Assembly (NCBI GenBank): GCA_963715815.1
Contig: OY970278.1
Location: 496,001-560,000 of the forward strand
Direction: 5' to 3'
Origin: JAFAMS01 sp963715815
GTDB taxonomy: Bacteria; Vulcanimicrobiota; Vulcanimicrobiia; Vulcanimicrobiales; Vulcanimicrobiaceae
DNA: 64,000 bases
Shown: positions 34,115-42,838 of the stretch, piece after piece
Position numbering within the stretch: the first letter of the stretch is position 1
Layout of the letters: every line of letters begins with the position of its first letter
Translations under genes and position numbers: made by a program
The notes under the pieces: generated by a model
What the model was told of the DNA's origin: nothing
Databases searched by the model: none
The model's input: the letters and a program-made list of their open reading frames with translations, nothing else

Positions 34115-34923
34115 GTGCCTTCCTTCGCGCCGATTAGCCGTAGCGCATTTTCGCGAACGATTGCATTTCGGGCCGCCGTGCTCAAGCCGAGCGCGTCGAT
34201 CGCGTGTAACTCGGCGTCGTAGGGATACGGGATATTTGGAAAGTCTGTGCCGTATACAATTTGATTCGCATGCTTTTCGATCAGGCTTGGATCGATCGTG
34301 ATCGTCATTGGCGAATCCGCTGCGAACGCCATGGTTGTATCGAGGTACAAGTTCGGGTAGCGCGCCAGCAACGGGATGTAGCGGCCAACAGTCTCGCCAC
34401 CCATATGCGCGACGACGAACCGCAGACGCGGATGCCGCTGTAACACGCGCTCGACGCGGCTCGGTGCACCCGGGTCCTCGCTCCACGGAATCGGACCGAC
34501 ATGTGCAAGAACGAAGCCTCGCTCGCCGAGCCGTTCGTAAACCGGGTCGAAGCGTTCGTCCTCGACGCGCAGGCGTTGCACGTCCTCGTGGATCTTGATG
34601 CCGATGCACCCGTCCGCTAGGGCTACCTCGAAGTCATCGAGATAGGCGGGGTCCTCGAGATGGACCGTCGCCAGGGGCAGACCGTAGCCGGCTAAATCGC
34701 GGGACGTCTGCGCGAGCCAGGCATTGAGCTCGCGCGCCATCCCCGGCCGATGGGCATAGCTGCAGAAAACGAAGCGCTCGACGCCGTTCGCGCGCAGGAC
34801 CGCGGCCACGTCGGCCGGCTCCATCGGCTGATGGTCCAACCTCCAGGAGCTGCGCTCGGCGAACCAGCGCCGGATCGCAGCAAACAGCCGGGGCGGGTGG
34901 AGGTGGGTATGAAGGTCGATCAC
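34111..34923 (-). CDS. Amidohydrolase-2 family metal-dependent hydrolase
   Basis: The metal motif DLHTHLHPP is at the very start. IGIKIHEDVQ, LAHVGPIPW, VVAHMGGETVGRYI and the late YGTDFPNIPYPYD give the rest of the TIM-barrel amidohydrolase site. Starting at GTG 34923 gives M-I-D-L-H-T-H, the usual family start, and leaves an AT-rich 40-base promoter gap. ATG 34965 would add 14 residues encoded by that gap and overlap the padR start. Substrates include decarboxylated aromatics and lactones; none can be named. It is co-transcribed with the downstream aminotransferase. Confidence 0.82.
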   Translation of the reverse strand: MIDLHTHLHPPRLFAAIRRWFAERSSWRLDHQPMEPADVAAVLRANGVERFVFCSYAHRPGMARELNAWLAQTSRDLAGYGLPLATVHLEDPAYLDDFEVALADGCIGIKIHEDVQRLRVEDERFDPVYERLGERGFVLAHVGPIPWSEDPGAPSRVERVLQRHPRLRFVVAHMGGETVGRYIPLLARYPNLYLDTTMAFAADSPMTITIDPSLIEKHANQIVYGTDFPNIPYPYDAELHAIDALGLSTAARNAIVRENALRLIGAKEGT

Positions 34924-34963
34924 TTGACGAGCGTTATTAAAAGTATCATTATCTAAATCCGAC
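34924..34963. promoter_or_regulatory. AT-rich divergent promoter/operator between amidohydrolase and padR
   Basis: This 40-base gap is markedly A/T-rich in GC-rich surroundings. Rightward, TTGACG (34924) and CATTAT (34947) are spaced 17 bases. Leftward, GATAAT (34953 to 34948) is a good -10. A PadR autorepression site is likely here, but no perfect dyad was seen. Confidence 0.45.
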
Positions 34964-35365
34964 ATGCCCTCGCTGAAGACACCCGCGGTCGAAGACGTCC
35001 TCCGGGGACCTATTAAGAGCAAGACGCTCTTCCCGGTCCTAGTCCTCCACTTCTTGGAGGGCGGGCCCGAACACGGCTACGGCCTCATGCAGCGCATCGA
35101 GACCGTTTGCTCCGGCCTGCTCGCCGTCAACACGAACACGATCTATCCGCTGCTCCGGCGTCTCGAAGAGCGCGAATTCATTTCCGGCGCATGGGACCAT
35201 CCGGTCAAACGCTCGCGCCGGATCTATTCGATTACGCCGGCCGGCCGAGAGCGACTGGCACGGATCAAGAACAACATGCGTCCCTATCTCGACGCGATCT
35301 CCGCAACCGTTGATAATCTCAACAAGGAGCTTTACCGTGAGCACCTATCGCGCGCCACTGCGTGA
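34964..35365 (+). CDS. PadR-family transcriptional regulator
   Basis: The 133-residue protein has LVLHFLEGGPEHGYGLMQRIE and NTNTIYPLLRRLEEREFISG as winged-helix segments, RRIYSITPAGRERLARI as the wing, and a short C-terminal dimerisation helix. The PadR family senses phenolics and other small molecules. The gene precedes and overlaps the acyl-CoA dehydrogenase by 29 bases, so it probably regulates the beta-oxidation operon and itself. No ribosome site precedes ATG 34964, and a promoter -10 lies only about 11 bases upstream, so translation may be leaderless. Confidence 0.9.
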   Translation: MPSLKTPAVEDVLRGPIKSKTLFPVLVLHFLEGGPEHGYGLMQRIETVCSGLLAVNTNTIYPLLRRLEEREFISGAWDHPVKRSRRIYSITPAGRERLARIKNNMRPYLDAISATVDNLNKELYREHLSRATA

Positions 35366-37169
35366 CATGCAGTTCGTCCTAAAGGAGCTCGCCGGAATCG
35401 ACGAGCTCACGAAGCTGCCCGGCTACGAAGAGACCGGCGACGTCGTCGATGCGATTCTCGAAGAAGCCGGAAAGTTCGCAACCGAAGTGCTCGATCCGAT
35501 CAATCATTCGGGCGACAAAGAAGGCTGCACGTGGCGCGACGGCGTCGTCACAACGCCCAAAGGCTTCAAAGAAGCGTATGCGCAGTTTGCGAAAGCTGGT
35601 TGGATCGGCTTGCCGGTTGATGCGGAATACGGCGGTCAAGGCCTGCCGCAGTTGATACTCGGTCCGACGCTCGAGATGTGGAACGGCGCTAACGTCGGTT
35701 TCGCAAATGGACCGTTGCTCAATCAAGGCGCGATCGAAGCGATCTTGCTCACCGGTTCGCACGAACAAAAGCAGATGTTCATTCCCAAGCTCGTCTCGGG
35801 CGAGTGGACGGGGACGATGTGCCTGACGGAACCGCAGGCAGGTACCGATCTCGCTGCGGTTCGCACCAAAGCTGTCCCCGAGGGCGATCACTACCGCATT
35901 AGCGGGCAGAAGATTTTCATCACGTTCGGCGAGCACGATCTGGCGCCGAACATCGTGCATCTCGTTCTCGCGCGCCTGCCGGGCGCGCCTGAAGGCACGA
36001 AAGGCATCTCGCTGTTCATCGTCCCGAAATTCCTCGTAAATGCGGACGGATCGCTCGGCGAACGCAACGACGTGCACTGCGCGTCGATCGAGCACAAAAT
36101 GGGAATCAACGCGAACCCGACCTGCACGCTCAACTACGGTGAGAAAACGGGCGGCGCCACCGGTTACCTCGTCGGTGAGCCGAATCGTGGTCTCGAGTAC
36201 ATGTTCATCATGATGAACGCAGCGCGGTTTTCAGTCGGCGTTCAGGGTCTGGCGATCGCAGATAGAGCCTATCAAAGCGCGCTCGCGTATGCAAAAGAGC
36301 GTGTCCAGAGCCGCGACATCAAAGACATCGCTACACGTGGAGCACAAGCGGTTACGATTTTCCACCATCCAGATGTGCGTCGCATGCTGATGTGGATGAA
36401 AGCGCAGCTCGAAGCAATGCGCGCGCTTGCCTACGTGACCGCAGCGTCGCTCGACCTCTCGAACAAGAGCCCCGACGAAGCCGTTCGCAAAGAGCATCGG
36501 GCCTTTGTCGAGTTCATGATTCCGATCGTCAAGGGCTGGTGCACGGAAGCGGCCATCGATATCTGCTCGACGGCACTGCAGGTATTCGGCGGGATGGGCT
36601 TCATCGAAGAAACCGGCATCGCTCAGCAATACCGCGATGTGCGCATCACGGCGATCTATGAAGGAACGACCGGAATTCAAGCGCTCGATCTCGTCGGGCG
36701 AAAACTCATTCGCGACATGGGGACGACGGCTACGGCCTTGATCGGGAAGCTCAAGAAATTTGCGGCGGAGCTCGAAAGCGTCGACGATCCTGACGTGAAA
36801 GCAATTCACGCCGAGTTCGTACGCGGCGTTGATGCGCTGGCCGCAACCTCGCAAGCAATCGGCATGAGCGCGATGGGCGACTTGCGCCTGGGCGTCGCGT
36901 GCTCGGTTCCGTATCTGAAACTGTGGGGCGTCGTTGCCGGCGGTTGGCAGATGGCGCGCGCCGCGCAAATTGCGGCCGCCAAGATCGCCGCGCGCGATGC
37001 AGATACCGACTTTTACAAGGCGAAACTCGCAACGGCGCGTTTCTACGCCGAGCACGTGCTCACGCAGGCACGCTGGCTGCAAGCCGAGATCCAGCAAGGT
37101 GCACCGAGCGTCATGGCGCTTTCGGAAGATCAATTCGAGCTCGACCGTAAATCCGCGGTGACGGTGTAA
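35337..37169 (+). CDS. Acyl-CoA dehydrogenase (long form with C-terminal extension)
   Basis: GTG 35337 has AAGGAG eight bases upstream, better than the upstream in-frame start at 35310. The 610-residue flavoprotein shows TMCLTEPQAGTDLAAVRTKA (FAD/substrate site), NRGLEYMFIMMNAARFSVG, and QVFGGMGFIEETGIAQQYRD, with the later YEGTTGIQALDLVGRK. The C-terminal 140 residues match the ACDH C-terminal domain found in the 600-residue class. It performs the first oxidation step of fatty acyl-CoA degradation and passes electrons to ETF. It is coupled to the next gene by a TAATG overlap. Confidence 0.94.
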   Translation: MSTYRAPLRDMQFVLKELAGIDELTKLPGYEETGDVVDAILEEAGKFATEVLDPINHSGDKEGCTWRDGVVTTPKGFKEAYAQFAKAGWIGLPVDAEYGGQGLPQLILGPTLEMWNGANVGFANGPLLNQGAIEAILLTGSHEQKQMFIPKLVSGEWTGTMCLTEPQAGTDLAAVRTKAVPEGDHYRISGQKIFITFGEHDLAPNIVHLVLARLPGAPEGTKGISLFIVPKFLVNADGSLGERNDVHCASIEHKMGINANPTCTLNYGEKTGGATGYLVGEPNRGLEYMFIMMNAARFSVGVQGLAIADRAYQSALAYAKERVQSRDIKDIATRGAQAVTIFHHPDVRRMLMWMKAQLEAMRALAYVTAASLDLSNKSPDEAVRKEHRAFVEFMIPIVKGWCTEAAIDICSTALQVFGGMGFIEETGIAQQYRDVRITAIYEGTTGIQALDLVGRKLIRDMGTTATALIGKLKKFAAELESVDDPDVKAIHAEFVRGVDALAATSQAIGMSAMGDLRLGVACSVPYLKLWGVVAGGWQMARAAQIAAAKIAARDADTDFYKAKLATARFYAEHVLTQARWLQAEIQQGAPSVMALSEDQFELDRKSAVTV

Positions 37170-39262
37170 TGCCGCTGCACAGCGAGGCGACGCGCGACGG
37201 CGTTCGCATCATAACGTTCGAGAATCCGCCGATCAATGCGCTTGGGTTTGCGCTCTCGGGTGAGCTCGTCGCAGCCATCGATGCGGCCGAAGGTGATGCG
37301 TCGGTAATTGCAGTCGTCTTTGCGGGCAGCAATGGCTTCTTTAGCGGCGGCGCGGACATCAATGATTTTCTTCGCGAGCCGTCACCCGATGCAAAATCGA
37401 TCCGCGACGTCATCGCGCGGATCGAGCGTGGTACGAAGACGTACATCGCTGCGATCGACGGCAATGCGCTCGGCGGCGGCTTCGAGCTTGCTCTCGGATG
37501 CGACTATCGTGTCGCAACGCCGCGCGCCAAATTCGGCCTGCCGGAAATCAAGCTCGGATTGATTCCGGGTGCCGGCGGAACGCAGCGTCTTCCGCGCTTA
37601 ATCGGCGCCCAACCCGCGCTAGAAATCATGCTTAAAGGCGATCCGATCGACGCCAAGCGTGCCCACGAGCTCAGCATCATCGACGACCTCGTCGACGGCG
37701 AAGTCGTTGAGACTGCGATGCGATTCGCTCGTTATCCGCGTAAGCGTATCTCGGCGCAACAAGCCCAGCTCGGCATCAAGGGTCTGGGACTTTTCGCGGC
37801 GCCGTTTGCGGTCGCCCAAGCGCACAAGATGGTTCCACCTGAAGATCGTGGTGGATTCGCAGCGCACAAGCTTGTCGACGCGGTCGAAGCTTCGCTCGAG
37901 TTCGAATTTCAGCGCGGGCTCGCACGCGAGTCTCGTATTTTCGACGAACTGGTTCGCTCGGCACCGGCGCACGCGTTGATGCACGTCTTCTTTTCCGAAC
38001 GCGAGCTTGGAAAGATTCCAGGACTCGAACCGAGCCAACCGCTTGAGATCAAGACGGCTGCCGTTATCGGCGGCGGTACGATGGGGACGGGTATCGCGAT
38101 CACGTTCGCAAGCGCCGGCATTCCGGTGACGATCGTCGAGCCGAAGGACGAACAGATCGAGCGCAGCCGGCAAATCGTATTCGGCACGTATTCGTATCAG
38201 GTGCAGCGCGGCAGGATGACGCAGGAAGAAGCCTGGAAGCGCGGTCAGTCGATCGCGTTCGAGCGCGATCTTGCGGCAGTAAAAGACGCCGACATCGTCG
38301 TCGAGGCCGTCTTCGAGAACATGGACGTCAAGAAGGAAGTCTTCACAAAGCTCGACGGCATCGCAAAGCCCGGTGCAATTCTGGCAAGCAATACCTCGAC
38401 GCTCGATATCGATGCGATGGCAGCCCAAACGAAGCGGCCCCAGAGCGTCATCGGCACGCACTTCTTCGCGCCCGCCAACATTATGAAGCTGCTCGAGATC
38501 GTGCGCGGCAAGACGGCATCGCCTCAAACGATCACGACGGCGATGGCGCTCGGCAAGAAGCTGCGCAAAGTCAGCGTGCTCTCCGGAAACGCCTTCGGAT
38601 TCATCGGCAACCGGATGTTCTTCGACTACTCGCGTGAAGCGATTGCGCTCGCCGAAGAGGGCGTGCCGCCGCATCGCGTCGACAAAGTAATGAAAGACTT
38701 CGGCATGGCGATGGGACCGTTCGCAACCTTCGATCTTTCCGGAGTCGACGTGTTCTGGCGCATTCAACAAGATCGCAAAGAAGCGGTCGGACGCCGTACC
38801 AACATCATCGATCGTCTCTATCAGCTCGGACGGTACGGTCAGAAAACGAACGCCGGCTTCTACAAATACGAAAAGGGCCAACGCGATCCGATTGCGGATC
38901 CCGAAGTCGAGAAACTCTTCGCTGAGGAAGCGAAGACGGCCGGCATCGCTCCACGGCCGGCGACCGACGAAGAGATCGTCAAACGTCTGGTCTACGCGCT
39001 CGTAAACGTCGGCGCGGAATTGCTCCGCACTGGAATCGCATTGCGCGCCGGCGACGAGGACATCGTGTACATCTACGGCTATGGTTTTCCGCCGCACACC
39101 GGCGGCCCGATGTGGTATGCGGATCAAGTCGGAATTGCGAACGTCTACGCCGACATCAAGAAATTTGGTTGGGAGCCCTCACCGTTACTTGCGGAGCTCG
39201 CGCAAAGCGGCGGTAAGTTAGCAGATCATCGTCCAGCTGCAAAGGAGCTTGCTCATGCGTGA
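37169..39262 (+). CDS. fadJ: Bifunctional enoyl-CoA hydratase / 3-hydroxyacyl-CoA dehydrogenase (FadJ/FadB-like)
   Basis: The 697-residue fusion has a crotonase domain at residues 1-190 (VFAGSNGFFSGGADINDF, DGNALGGGFELALGCDYR, and PEIKLGLIPGAGGTQRLPR with the catalytic Glu). An NAD-binding domain follows from about residue 295 (IGGGTMGTGIA, near 302) with NTSTLDIDAMAA and GTHFFAPANIMKLLEIV. The C-terminal dehydrogenase repeats end with HTGGPMWYAD. It catalyses the second and third steps of beta-oxidation. It overlaps the dehydrogenase start upstream and the thiolase start downstream, consistent with a tight operon. Confidence 0.95.
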   Translation: MPLHSEATRDGVRIITFENPPINALGFALSGELVAAIDAAEGDASVIAVVFAGSNGFFSGGADINDFLREPSPDAKSIRDVIARIERGTKTYIAAIDGNALGGGFELALGCDYRVATPRAKFGLPEIKLGLIPGAGGTQRLPRLIGAQPALEIMLKGDPIDAKRAHELSIIDDLVDGEVVETAMRFARYPRKRISAQQAQLGIKGLGLFAAPFAVAQAHKMVPPEDRGGFAAHKLVDAVEASLEFEFQRGLARESRIFDELVRSAPAHALMHVFFSERELGKIPGLEPSQPLEIKTAAVIGGGTMGTGIAITFASAGIPVTIVEPKDEQIERSRQIVFGTYSYQVQRGRMTQEEAWKRGQSIAFERDLAAVKDADIVVEAVFENMDVKKEVFTKLDGIAKPGAILASNTSTLDIDAMAAQTKRPQSVIGTHFFAPANIMKLLEIVRGKTASPQTITTAMALGKKLRKVSVLSGNAFGFIGNRMFFDYSREAIALAEEGVPPHRVDKVMKDFGMAMGPFATFDLSGVDVFWRIQQDRKEAVGRRTNIIDRLYQLGRYGQKTNAGFYKYEKGQRDPIADPEVEKLFAEEAKTAGIAPRPATDEEIVKRLVYALVNVGAELLRTGIALRAGDEDIVYIYGYGFPPHTGGPMWYADQVGIANVYADIKKFGWEPSPLLAELAQSGGKLADHRPAAKELAHA

Positions 39263-40443
39263 AGCTGCGATCGTTTCGGCAGCCCGTACTCCGATCGGAC
39301 GCGCCTTCCGTGGTGCGTTCAATCAAACGCACGGCGCAACGATGGCCGGTCATGTCATCAAGCACGCCGTCGAAGCGCGCGAAGGTCGATCCCGCCGAAG
39401 TCGAGGACGTCGTCCTCGGTGTCGGCTTGCCGGAAGGCGCGACGGGACACAACTTGGGGCGCGTCGCGGCCTTGCGCGCTGGCCTTCCGCTCACGACGGC
39501 CGGCACGACGATCAATCGATATTGTGCGTCGGGATTGCAGTCGATTTCCGTCGCAGCGCAGCGCGTCATCGTGGACGGCGCGCAGGTGATGGTCGCGGGC
39601 GGCTGCGAGTCGATCAGCCTCGTACAAAACAATTTGGATCGCACGAATTTCACCGAAGAGTGGATTCTGCGCAACGATCCCGACATCTATATGCCGATGC
39701 TGCAGACCGCCGACAACGTCGCAAAGCACTACAAGATCACGCGCGAACAGCAAGACGAATTTTCGCTGCAGAGTCAACAGCGCACGGCCGCAGCGCAAGC
39801 AGCCGGAAGATTCGATAACGAAATCGTGCCGCTCGAGACGTGGAAGCTCATCGAGGATAAGGATAACGGAACGTTCCGTGAAGAGCGCGCCCTTCTCAAG
39901 AAAGACGAAGGCAATCGTGCCGACACGACGCTCGAAGGTCTCGCCGCTCTCAAAGGCGTGATCGATCCGAAGTCGACGATCACGGCCGGCAACTCATCGC
40001 AGCTCTCGGATGGTGCCGCGGCCGTCGTCGTAATGGACGCGAAGCTTGCCGAGAAGCGCAATCTTCAGCCGCTTGGCTTTTATCGCGGCATGGTCGTCGT
40101 CGGATGCGATCCGGGCGAGATGGGAATCGGCCCCGTGTTCGCGGTGCCTGAGCTGCTCAAACGACACAATCTCAAAATCGAAGACATCGGCTTATGGGAG
40201 CTGAACGAAGCCTTCGCCGTGCAAGCGTTATACTGCCGCGACAAGCTCGGCATTCCGAACGAGCTCTTCAACGTCGACGGCGGCGCGATCTCAGTCGGAC
40301 ATCCGTACGGCGTCAGCGGCACGCGTCTCGCGATGCACGCGTTGATCGAAGGCAAACGGCGCAAGGCGAAGTACGTCGTTGTGACGATGTGCGTCGGTGG
40401 CGGTCAAGGCGCCGCGGGCTTGTTCGAGGTAGCGCTAAACTAG
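39255..40443 (+). CDS. fadA: Acetyl-CoA acyltransferase (thiolase), frameshifted near residue 40
   Basis: ATG 39255 with AAAGGAG upstream gives the correct thiolase N-terminus REAAIVSAARTPIGRAFRG. After HVIKHAVEA the frame is lost, and the rest of the enzyme continues one frame over: KVDPAEVEDVVLGVGLPEG, the nucleophile Cys in INRYCASGLQS, NEAFAVQ, GGAISVGHPYGVSG and CVGGGQGAAGL. Removing one base around 39375-39381 restores HAVERAKVDPAEV and a continuous protein of about 395 residues. It would perform the final thiolytic step of beta-oxidation. The stop shares CTAG with the convergent GntR gene. Confidence 0.9.
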
Positions 40444-41114
40444 CCGAGCTTCGCGCTCGCCGGTTCCTTGTCCGAAAGACGTATCTCGAGCGAAATCGAG
40501 ACGAGTTCGCGGCCGGCGTGCTCGGCACGAGCTGCATCCTGTTTCGCAATCGCATCGATCAAGCTGCGATGACGGGCGGAAAGTTGATCGCGCCATTCCG
40601 GGTGGGTGACGGAGAGCGCACGATAACGGAAAAGGTCGGAGAGACGATCGAGAGTCTTGCGTAAGTACTCGCTTCCGCTCGCTGCGGCAAGTGCATGATA
40701 GAACGCACGCACCCGGTTGTCGGCATCTTCGCTTTCACCAAACGCGCAAGCGCGATCGATCGCGTCGTTTTCTTCCTCGAGATGCGCGATGTCGATCCGC
40801 GTCCTGTTTTGCGCTGCGAGACGGGCTGCGAGTCCGACCAGTACCTCACGCACCTGATAAATGTCGATGAGCTCCTTGCGTCCGAGCTCGTGGGCGACGA
40901 ATCCGCCGGGCGTAATGCGCCGGATCAAACCCTCGCCCTCGAGGCGATGAAGCGCCTCGCGCACTGGGGTGCGACTCATCTCGAAATTTCGGACGAGATC
41001 GATCTCGCGGATGACTTCACTGGGCGGGTACCCGCCCTCAGCAATCATCGAACGGACACGCTCGTACGCTTGCTGGCTTAGATGGTCCAATCGGCGATGC
41101 CGCGTGGTAGCCAT
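40440..41114 (-). CDS. GntR-family regulator, FCD subfamily (FadR-like)
   Basis: The N-terminal winged helix is at residues 10-75: LSQQAYERVRSMI, SEVIREIDLVRNFEMSRTPVREALHRLEGEGLIRR, cited in part. A C-terminal helical FCD ligand domain follows (YQVREVLVGLAARLAA, FYHALAAASGSEYL, RHRSLIDAIAKQD). FCD members bind carboxylic acids or acyl-CoA and often control catabolic genes. It faces the beta-oxidation operon, which makes fatty-acid control possible. An 11-bp palindrome lies just before its start and may be an autoregulatory site. Confidence 0.9.
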   Translation of the reverse strand: MATTRHRRLDHLSQQAYERVRSMIAEGGYPPSEVIREIDLVRNFEMSRTPVREALHRLEGEGLIRRITPGGFVAHELGRKELIDIYQVREVLVGLAARLAAQNRTRIDIAHLEEENDAIDRACAFGESEDADNRVRAFYHALAAASGSEYLRKTLDRLSDLFRYRALSVTHPEWRDQLSARHRSLIDAIAKQDAARAEHAGRELVSISLEIRLSDKEPASAKLG

Positions 41115-41116
41115 GT

Positions 41117-41127
41117 ATACGACGTAT
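41117..41127. promoter_or_regulatory. Short palindrome before the GntR gene
   Basis: ATACG-A-CGTAT is a perfect 5-1-5 dyad two bases upstream of the GntR start codon on the leftward strand. GntR/FCD operators are short dyads of this kind. Chance cannot be excluded for an 11-base element. Confidence 0.3.
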
Positions 41128-41146
41128 GCGTTACGCGGCTACGTCG

Positions 41147-42052
41147 TCAACCCTGGCGCTCAAGCGAGGGACGATCCCACTTTCCGAGATCGGCCGCCGC
41201 TTCGTAGGTTGATTCGAAGAAATCGAGGACGGCTCTGTGGGGATCCTTCGAGGTGCGCACGGCTTCGTACGGGAGCACGAATTCTTTGAGATTTGGATTC
41301 CAGGAAGCGGCAACGGGCTTGATCTTCGCCTCGGCAAAGCCCGCGGGCTCGGGATACGCGTACGCATAGAACAGCGCATCGAGTCCGGGCATGCCGGGCC
41401 AGAATCCCACGCTGTGCTCTTCGCGCGAGTACGCTTCGCGCGTCACCCAATCCGGAAGATTCGGGATCCCGCCGGGGTGTGGCGGCGCGGTGCGTCCGGA
41501 GAAGCGCGTTTCCGCAAGATCGAAACTGCCCCAGAAGAAGTGCACGGGACTCGCCTTACCGAGGAAATTCCCGCGAAATTGCTTGCACAGCCGATCGGCT
41601 TGCACGAGCACGCGCCAAAATCGCCCGGCGTATTCTTTATCGTATGAAGCGTGCTGCGTATCCTGATCGAACGGAATCGGGTCGGCAACTTCGTTTGGCT
41701 TCATATTGATGCGAACCGGTAACCCCAGCGCATCAAGCTCGGCCATGACGCGCCGGTAAAACTCGGCGACGCTCATCGGCTCGAGCGCGATCGCGCGCGT
41801 TCCGCCGTCACAATCATGAATGTGCAGGATGTGCTTGTTAAAATCAAACGTGATCTCGAAATCGCGCCCATCGCCGTACGGCATGATCGACGTCGTAAGT
41901 CCGCTCGACGTGACGTACAACGTGACGTTCCACCAGTGATTGACCAGCGGTTGCTGTCGCAGGCGTATCTTGCCGACGATCTGCGTCCACAACTGTAGCG
42001 TCAGTTGCGTGTCATGCCAATCGTCGTGTTTGAGCGCGGGCCAACGCTCCAT
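41147..42052 (-). CDS. DUF5996 family protein
   Basis: The 301-residue protein opens with WPALKHDDWHDTQLTLQLW and has QQPLVNHWWNVTLYVTSSGL, TFDFNKHILHIHDCDG, HFFWGSFDLAETRFSGR and HSVGFWPG. These are the recognisable blocks of DUF5996. Function is unknown. The many conserved His, Trp and Asp residues suggest a binding or catalytic pocket. It is cytosolic, with no signal peptide. It is the last gene of the long leftward operon from tsaE, six bases after the LolA-like gene. Its end is 32 bases from the divergently read GntR gene's start. Confidence 0.85.
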   Translation of the reverse strand: MERWPALKHDDWHDTQLTLQLWTQIVGKIRLRQQPLVNHWWNVTLYVTSSGLTTSIMPYGDGRDFEITFDFNKHILHIHDCDGGTRAIALEPMSVAEFYRRVMAELDALGLPVRINMKPNEVADPIPFDQDTQHASYDKEYAGRFWRVLVQADRLCKQFRGNFLGKASPVHFFWGSFDLAETRFSGRTAPPHPGGIPNLPDWVTREAYSREEHSVGFWPGMPGLDALFYAYAYPEPAGFAEAKIKPVAASWNPNLKEFVLPYEAVRTSKDPHRAVLDFFESTYEAAADLGKWDRPSLERQG

Positions 42053-42058
42053 CTGAAG

Positions 42059-42763
42059 CTACTTCGGATCTACGCCGATGTGTTTGGTGGCTTTTTCCGT
42101 GAAGACCGAATCGTCGATCGCAACGTTGATCTTGTATCGCGTATAGTGCGCGTCGGCGCGCGCGTGCGGGAACGGCGGCATCACGATCAACGCGTGCTCT
42201 TCCGAAAGTACCGCAAATCCGTCTTCGTAGTTGTAGACCTTGTCGACCGTAATATGTCCGCCGCTGTAATAGTAGTAGACGATCTCATCGATCACCCAAT
42301 GACGCGGATCGACCAGCACCGTCTCGTGATCGAGCGAGCCGCGCACGCGCTCGACGAGGCGTAGCGCAATATCTTTCGTCCGGTTGTAATCTTGCTCGCC
42401 GTCGATCGTGCAGATGAATTTCTTATCCCACACGGCCGGATCACTCACGTCACTGTAGAGCTGCTCGAAGCCCTTCGCGTAGGAGGGCGACCTCGTGAAG
42501 ATGACCTCGTGGCGGTCGGGCTGCTTGAAGTACGTCATCCCTTCGAAGGTGGGATTGAGGAACGGAATGCCGGTGTGCAGCCGGATATCCACGTGCGCCT
42601 GGAAGGTCGATAGGGTCGCATTGCGTGACGACAAATTCGAGACGACTTCTTGCGCCGTCAGCGGATCGCTGACGCGAGCCCCGGCCTGCAGGCCGAGTGC
42701 AGCAAAAATAGCCGCAGTTAGTAATGTTGATACGAGTCGCCGTACTTGGCGGACGCTTACCAT
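42059..42763 (-). CDS. Secreted LolA-like hypothetical protein
   Basis: A signal peptide covers residues 1-28 (STLLTAAIFAALGLQAGA). The mature part starts with a helix and LSTFQAHVDIRLHTG and continues as beta strands (PTFEGMTYFKQPDRHEVIF, YYYYSGGHITVDKVYNYEDGF). This resembles the half-open barrel of LolA/LolB and RseB-like outer-membrane sorting proteins. A periplasmic role handling a lipid or lipoprotein is inference. At 234 residues it is complete. It lies between the TPM-domain gene (75 bases upstream) and DUF5996. Confidence 0.7.
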   Translation of the reverse strand: MVSVRQVRRLVSTLLTAAIFAALGLQAGARVSDPLTAQEVVSNLSSRNATLSTFQAHVDIRLHTGIPFLNPTFEGMTYFKQPDRHEVIFTRSPSYAKGFEQLYSDVSDPAVWDKKFICTIDGEQDYNRTKDIALRLVERVRGSLDHETVLVDPRHWVIDEIVYYYYSGGHITVDKVYNYEDGFAVLSEEHALIVMPPFPHARADAHYTRYKINVAIDDSVFTEKATKHIGVDPK

Positions 42764-42838
42764 GCTGAAGTATCCTAGGTTGTCGGGCTTAAACCGTGCT
42801 GAGAGCCTTAGTTCTCAACAAACTCTTAATCGAGTTGG

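Noticed and set aside
34964..35365. Possible cinnamate/phenolic acid PadR circuit with a decarboxylase
   Set aside because: The PadR is real but no phenolic acid decarboxylase is adjacent; the overlap with acyl-CoA dehydrogenase favours a beta-oxidation target.
37619..39127. 502-codon ORF antisense to the fadJ-like gene
   Set aside because: Codon-position shadow of a GC-rich gene; the plus strand encodes a complete, motif-rich enzyme and the antisense product has no hydrophobic or motif pattern.
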